This document shows positions 60,032-64,000 of a stretch of DNA of 64,000 nucleotides, piece by piece. The stretch covers positions 30,347,723-30,411,722 of the forward strand of contig CM018050.1 of the NCBI GenBank assembly GCA_008638375.1, in the 5' to 3' direction. This DNA comes from Nyssa sinensis. Lineage: Eukaryota; Streptophyta; Magnoliopsida; Cornales; Nyssaceae. Within the stretch, counting starts at the first letter, position 1. The number at the start of each line of letters is the position of its first letter. Under the pieces are notes generated by a model that searched no databases, was not told the origin of the DNA, and worked only from the letters and a program-made list of their open reading frames with translations. The position numbers were made by a program, and so were the translations under genes.

Positions 60032-61106
60032 GATAGTTTTATTTATAGAAGTATAAAGCATTCATTAACAAAAATTATATATTAGGTAATACAAAAAAAT
60101 TATAAAAACTATTTACGTTGGGAAAATAGGACTATTCAATTTATTTTTTAAATTTAAATTTAGATAAATGATATATAATAAAAAAAAATGAACTTACCTT
60201 GATTGAAAGCAAAATTTGGATTCAATAATTTGAATCTACTTTTCTTGGTGTTGTAGGGTTTTTTTTTGATGCTCAATAGAAAGATACCAAGAGAATTTTA
60301 TATAATACTTAATAAAAAAATTCGAAGAGAAAGAAAAATGATTGGGAGAGCTGGAGAGCATATATAGAGAGAAATATAATACATAGGTTGTTGTCTTGAT
60401 AGAAAAAAAAAAGGAACTAAATTTTGTTCGATACCACAATTTAGTTTCCCGATCCTTTTTTGTTTTATTTTTTTATTAGATACAATTGACCTTTAGAATT
60501 TTTTTTATTAGACTTGGACATTTACAAGACTCTTTAAAGTTTAGACTTTTATGAGCTTTAGAGTTCTAGTTGAAATATACTATAGAGATGTACAAAATTT
60601 GGAGTCTTCTTTATAAATGGGGTCTTCTTTATAAGTAGGGTTTAAAGCAATAGTTTTTCTCACTTTATGGAATAGCCAACTTTGTGGGATTTCATCCTCT
60701 TTTCCTCTCAATAGAACCTTTTGTTGGTCACTCATGCATTCTAAAATCTTAATAGAGCCTCTAAACTCAAGTTTAAATGTTGATATGTCTTACATTAACC
60801 AAGACAAATTGGGTGAGATACATGAATATTACGAACTGATCTCAAGCCCAACTAGGATGAGCTAATTTCAAGACCATCTCGGATCCTACATAACAATGTG
60901 AGATAAAGTAACGTAACAGACCTAAAGACCTTATCTCTTATTTGAATTCCATAAAAAATAACAACAATCAAACCAAAACCCAAAAGTATCTCCGTCCCAA
61001 AGATTCTAGATCCCGAAAATCACTCACTCAATCTTACTAGAATGAGAAGCCCACCTCCATAAAAGGCAGACCAAGTACGATCAAAGGACTCATGCTTTTA
61101 TTAGTT
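60027..61106. other. Intergenic, nothing recognised
   Basis: A+T-rich sequence up to about 60500, then less A+T-rich text to 61106. AAATGGGGTCTTCTTTATAA-like text is duplicated at 60601-60640. No gene or element ends were seen. Part of it could be viral leader sequence. Confidence 0.4.
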
Positions 61107-61560
61107 TGTAACACCCTGACCCAAAATATCAAGTAATAGGGCACGCCTTACGAAATTTCAAACGGTAGCTTAAAATTAACTACGAGCAGATTGAAAGTCG
61201 AGGAATACCCAAATAATTATGTTTCAATATGCATTGTATTGTGTGTGTACAAATATATAATAATATACATGTGATTATAATATGTATATTATTATTTAGA
61301 AAAATACACACACTAAGTGTGTATTTGGTGTGTATAGTCAAAATATGTATACATATATATATATATATACACATGTAAATAAATAATATATATATATATA
61401 TATACACATTAAAGTATGTGTAGTGCAGAATTGTGAAAGAGTGTGTATGAGTGTCGGTTGCCTTGTGTGTGTGTTTACATGTGTGTTAGTATGTGTAAAC
61501 ATATAATATACATATAAAATGTAAATATCAACCCAAAATTGAATGCAAAATGGAAGTCAA

Positions 61561-61605
<45 letters not shown>

Positions 61606-62654
61606 GCCATGAAATGGTCTCTTTATAAATATATGTGTATGCATGCATTGAATGTGCATTGGAGGGAAAGATAAGAAACTGAAGGAATTCTGGGATATTC
61701 AGAAGTGGAAAGCAAAGGGAAGAGAGGAGGAAAACTGAAAATAAAGGTGAGAAAACTTCAAAACTCACTATTTTCTCTCTATAGGTTTTACATATCTTTA
61801 TAAATTGTTTTAGCCTCGTTCATGCATATATGATGTTTAGTATATATAAATTTGAATAAGACATGAAAAAATGGACCCTAACACATCAAGAACACTCAGC
61901 CGTACATCAAACCACCATTGATGGACCTTGTTGTAACAGGTCTGAAACCATTGAAACCAAACCATGTTTGGCTTATTGGAACCTCAACTAGACCCCTCAA
62001 AGTGTTTTAAAAACACTAGAATGCGACCTTGAACCTCAAAGAAGACCCTAAAAATGAGAGTTGCAGGTACGGGTTTTAAAACCCAATCTCAAAAACTCAC
62101 AGTAAAACCCACTTTTAGGAATGAGGATTTGAAGCCCCTTAAATAAGGAGCAAAATAAGCTAAGAATCACTTGAAATGGTCCAAAATCAAGCATGAATGA
62201 TCGAGTTACAGGTCTGATTATCAAACCCTTAACAGAGCACTTGAGCTCAGTTTGAGCTCTCATTTGAATGCCAAATCAATTCTTATTGTTTCAGAAACAA
62301 TTGGAAGTAAAAATAGAAAGATTTGAGCAATCCAGAATGCACGAAATTGAAAGTTTAGGATTTCAAAAATTAGGGCAACAATAGCTAGATTGAGGAAGAA
62401 GACGATGAGTCAACTCGCCAACTCGATTGAATTAGGCGTATTGACTTAAACACGTGTTAGAAAGAGGGGGTAGCTAGCACATAAGTGGAACGGTGTCATT
62501 TGGGCTTAAAGTTTTTAAATTTTAAAAACGTGGATAGGGACTGTTTGGCTACACGATTTGGGGCCAATTTAATAATTGGTACGCGAATAGAATATCCTAT
62601 TCCGATTTAGAAACCTTGTCCACCGTTTGGTTCCAAAAATAAGAGAAAAAAATA

Positions 62655-62753
62655 AAGTGGCCGCAGCCCTTGGGGTTCGAACACCCAACCCATTAAACCC
62701 AAACTCTCATTCTTACCACTTGGACGGGCACACCCGTGGTATATATTGTGGCA

Positions 62754-62788
<35 letters not shown>

Positions 62789-62895
62789 GAAAAACTTAAG
62801 AAAAAAAATTAAAAGGGGCGTAGCCCTAGGACTCGAACAGGGAACCAATGGTAAGGGAGTAAGGCATACAAACCAAGTGGACAGGACAATCCCAT
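62655..62895 (-). repeat. Two tRNA-like blocks within LTR copy D
   Basis: On the minus strand, each block has GTCCAAGTGGTAAG or GTCCACTTGGTTTG (A-box-like) followed about 35-40 bases later by GTGTTCGAACCCC or CTGTTCGAGTCCT (B-box-like), then AGGGCTGCGGCC or AGGGCTACGCCC. They are related to each other and separated by a (TA)n run (62755-62778). They look like duplicated pol III promoter-bearing sequence, oriented against the LTR. No full tRNA fold was confirmed. Confidence 0.45.
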
Positions 62896-63458
62896 GTCAA
62901 CTAAATCCCACAAATAAATATATATTATACATAAATTATATTAAATTAAGTAATGACAAAATAGTCCGATGTCCAAATTAAACATATGAATAGGTGTATT
63001 TTAACTATTTTGGGCATTCTGGAACCAATGGTGGGGATCCGTTTTATGAGACGAGACCCCAAAAAATAAAGACACGTAAAGAAATAAAATTACCATTTTG
63101 CCCCTGGTGCCCCTAAAGCCAAATAGAAACCGGAGAGAGTCTAAATTAACTTTCTTCGATATTCCAGACTCAATGGTAGAGTTTATTTGACCAAAAGAGG
63201 TACTTATAATAAAGAGATATAAGATTTGATGAATAGCATAAATTCATGTAACTGTAAAGTAGAACGTTATTCGATGTTCTGGGCTAAATAGTAGGGTCCA
63301 TATTTCAAAATAAAGTACGAAAAGACATGACACGTGAACATGCGAATTAATAAAATCAAACTTAAAAATAATGGAGCTACCAGAAGAGTATAAATTGAAA
63401 TGAAGTTTAATTCCTAACATGTTAAATTGTGTCTTACGTTAAGGCTCGAATAATCATC

Positions 63459-63704
63459 ATGGATAAGACCCAAGAAGCCTTCATGGATGAGCTGATATGG
63501 GAGAGTAAAGAGATAAGAAGAAAGATAAATGTCGCCAAGAATTATCAGGTCCTCTCTGTTAGGCCATTTATGTACAAAACCCCTATTGTCCCAATGGGAC
63601 GATTGATAAAAGAAGCAGCAGCAAGGAAACTTGCTAAAGAAGCATTGAAAAATGAGGAAGAAAGGGAAAATACTAAAATGCTTAAGGACATGATTCGAAA
63701 GTAA
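63459..63704 (+). CDS. Small Lys/Glu-rich open frame in LTR copy D
   Basis: It runs from the ATG at 63459 to the TAA at 63702-63704, 81 aa. The chain starts MDKTQEAFMDELIWESKEIR and has a strongly charged, predicted helical tail (AAARKLAKEALKNEEERE). No signal peptide, membrane segment or family motif is seen. It lies just upstream of the donor-like site of the LTR. A counterpart was not found in copies A-C, so it may be chance or a captured fragment. Function unknown. Confidence 0.3.
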   Translation: MDKTQEAFMDELIWESKEIRRKINVAKNYQVLSVRPFMYKTPIVPMGRLIKEAAARKLAKEALKNEEERENTKMLKDMIRK

Positions 63705-64000
63705 TGTCTATTTACCTTTAAAACACATAAAGTAAATAGATATGTAATACAGCTATAAATCATTATGAGTTAGTTTAATTCTGAATAATAAAACCTATCA
63801 AAGAACTAGGCTTATGCAGTCTAAGAATAGATTAATATCACAACTTGATTTAAATACATGTGAAATTTATGAAATTTTCATAAATTATTTTAGGCAAAGG
63901 GAAGGCACTAACAGTAGCGCCAACCCTAAGGTGAAGGTGAGTAACCCTGTATTTGAAGTGGAGATCTAACTCCATGGATTTGAAAGAAGTTTTAAGTTCA

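Larger units (their letters stand above)
61107..64000 (+). mobile_element. Large intron-bearing LTR family, copy D, cut by the window end
   Basis: It begins TGTAACACCCTGACCC at 61107 and runs off the window. Order and content match copies B and C on the opposite strand: CA/TA and (GA)n simple repeats (61210-61600), a TATA box (CTTTATAAATATATG) near 61620, the block GGACTGTTTGGCTACACG at about 62528 (compare 20170 inverted), the block CCAATGGTGGGGATCCGTTT at about 63025 (compare 19805 and 54910 inverted), and a donor-like GAAG|GTGAGTAACC at 63937. The right end, target duplication and acceptor-like site lie outside. Whether it is a solo LTR or part of a full element cannot be decided here. Confidence 0.7.

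Noticed and set aside
62655..62895. Functional tRNA genes
   Set aside because: B-box-like text is present, but the acceptor stem and anticodon arm could not be paired convincingly by eye, so they are described as tRNA-like repeats only.

Overview
This 64 kb window is plant nuclear DNA, most likely from a eudicot, possibly a woody one. It is A+T-rich, has long intron-containing genes with GT-AG splice sites, and is dense in retrotransposons, DNA-transposon derivatives and microsatellites. No bacterial or organellar genes were seen. The species cannot be named from sequence alone.

Four host genes can be modelled from start to stop codon. A class-I-like beta-1,3-glucanase of family GH17 lies at 211-1643 (+, 2 exons, 353 aa). 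A plant-specific protein with a WG/GW-repeat C-terminal half lies at 5307-7417 (-, 2 exons, 350 aa). A PAP16-type metallophosphoesterase lies at 30049-36429 (+, 5 exons, 387 aa), with a separate intact duplicate of its promoter and first exon at 25.5-26.6 kb. An IQ67-domain calmodulin-binding protein (IQD) lies at 39673-42369 (+, 5 exons, 410 aa). A second, broken GH17 copy lies antisense at 42986-45605, split by a complete 2.0 kb non-autonomous Copia-like retrotransposon. No shared pathway links the four genes, and each has its own intergenic space.

The rest is a layered record of mobile DNA. From 10 to 25 kb there is a Harbinger-like element, a hAT-like MITE with an 8-bp target-site duplication (TSD), and two degenerate Ty3/gypsy elements of one family facing each other tail to tail. 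Between the gypsy elements sit a 63-bp minisatellite and two large solo LTRs of another family, one splitting the gag-like frame. From 27 to 30 kb, small MITEs separate the duplicated PAP16 promoter pieces. From 46 to 52 kb there are a second hAT MITE, a LINE 3' end and a 3.0 kb MULE with a 9-bp TSD and unexplained internal sequence (a Pack-MULE candidate). From 52.4 to 60 kb there is a decayed endogenous caulimovirid (pararetrovirus), interrupted by another large LTR, carrying a transposon scar where the capsid end and protease should be, and flanked by an inverted piece of its own movement-protein region. The window ends inside a fourth copy of the large LTR family.

The most unusual observations are as follows. 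All four copies of the large LTR family keep a splice-donor-like site at an equivalent position, and the three copies fully inside the window also keep a matching acceptor, as if the LTR carried its own intron. The two PAP16 first exons are equal in length and splice phase and could act as alternative first exons. Several independent insertions can be resolved to the base by their TSDs.
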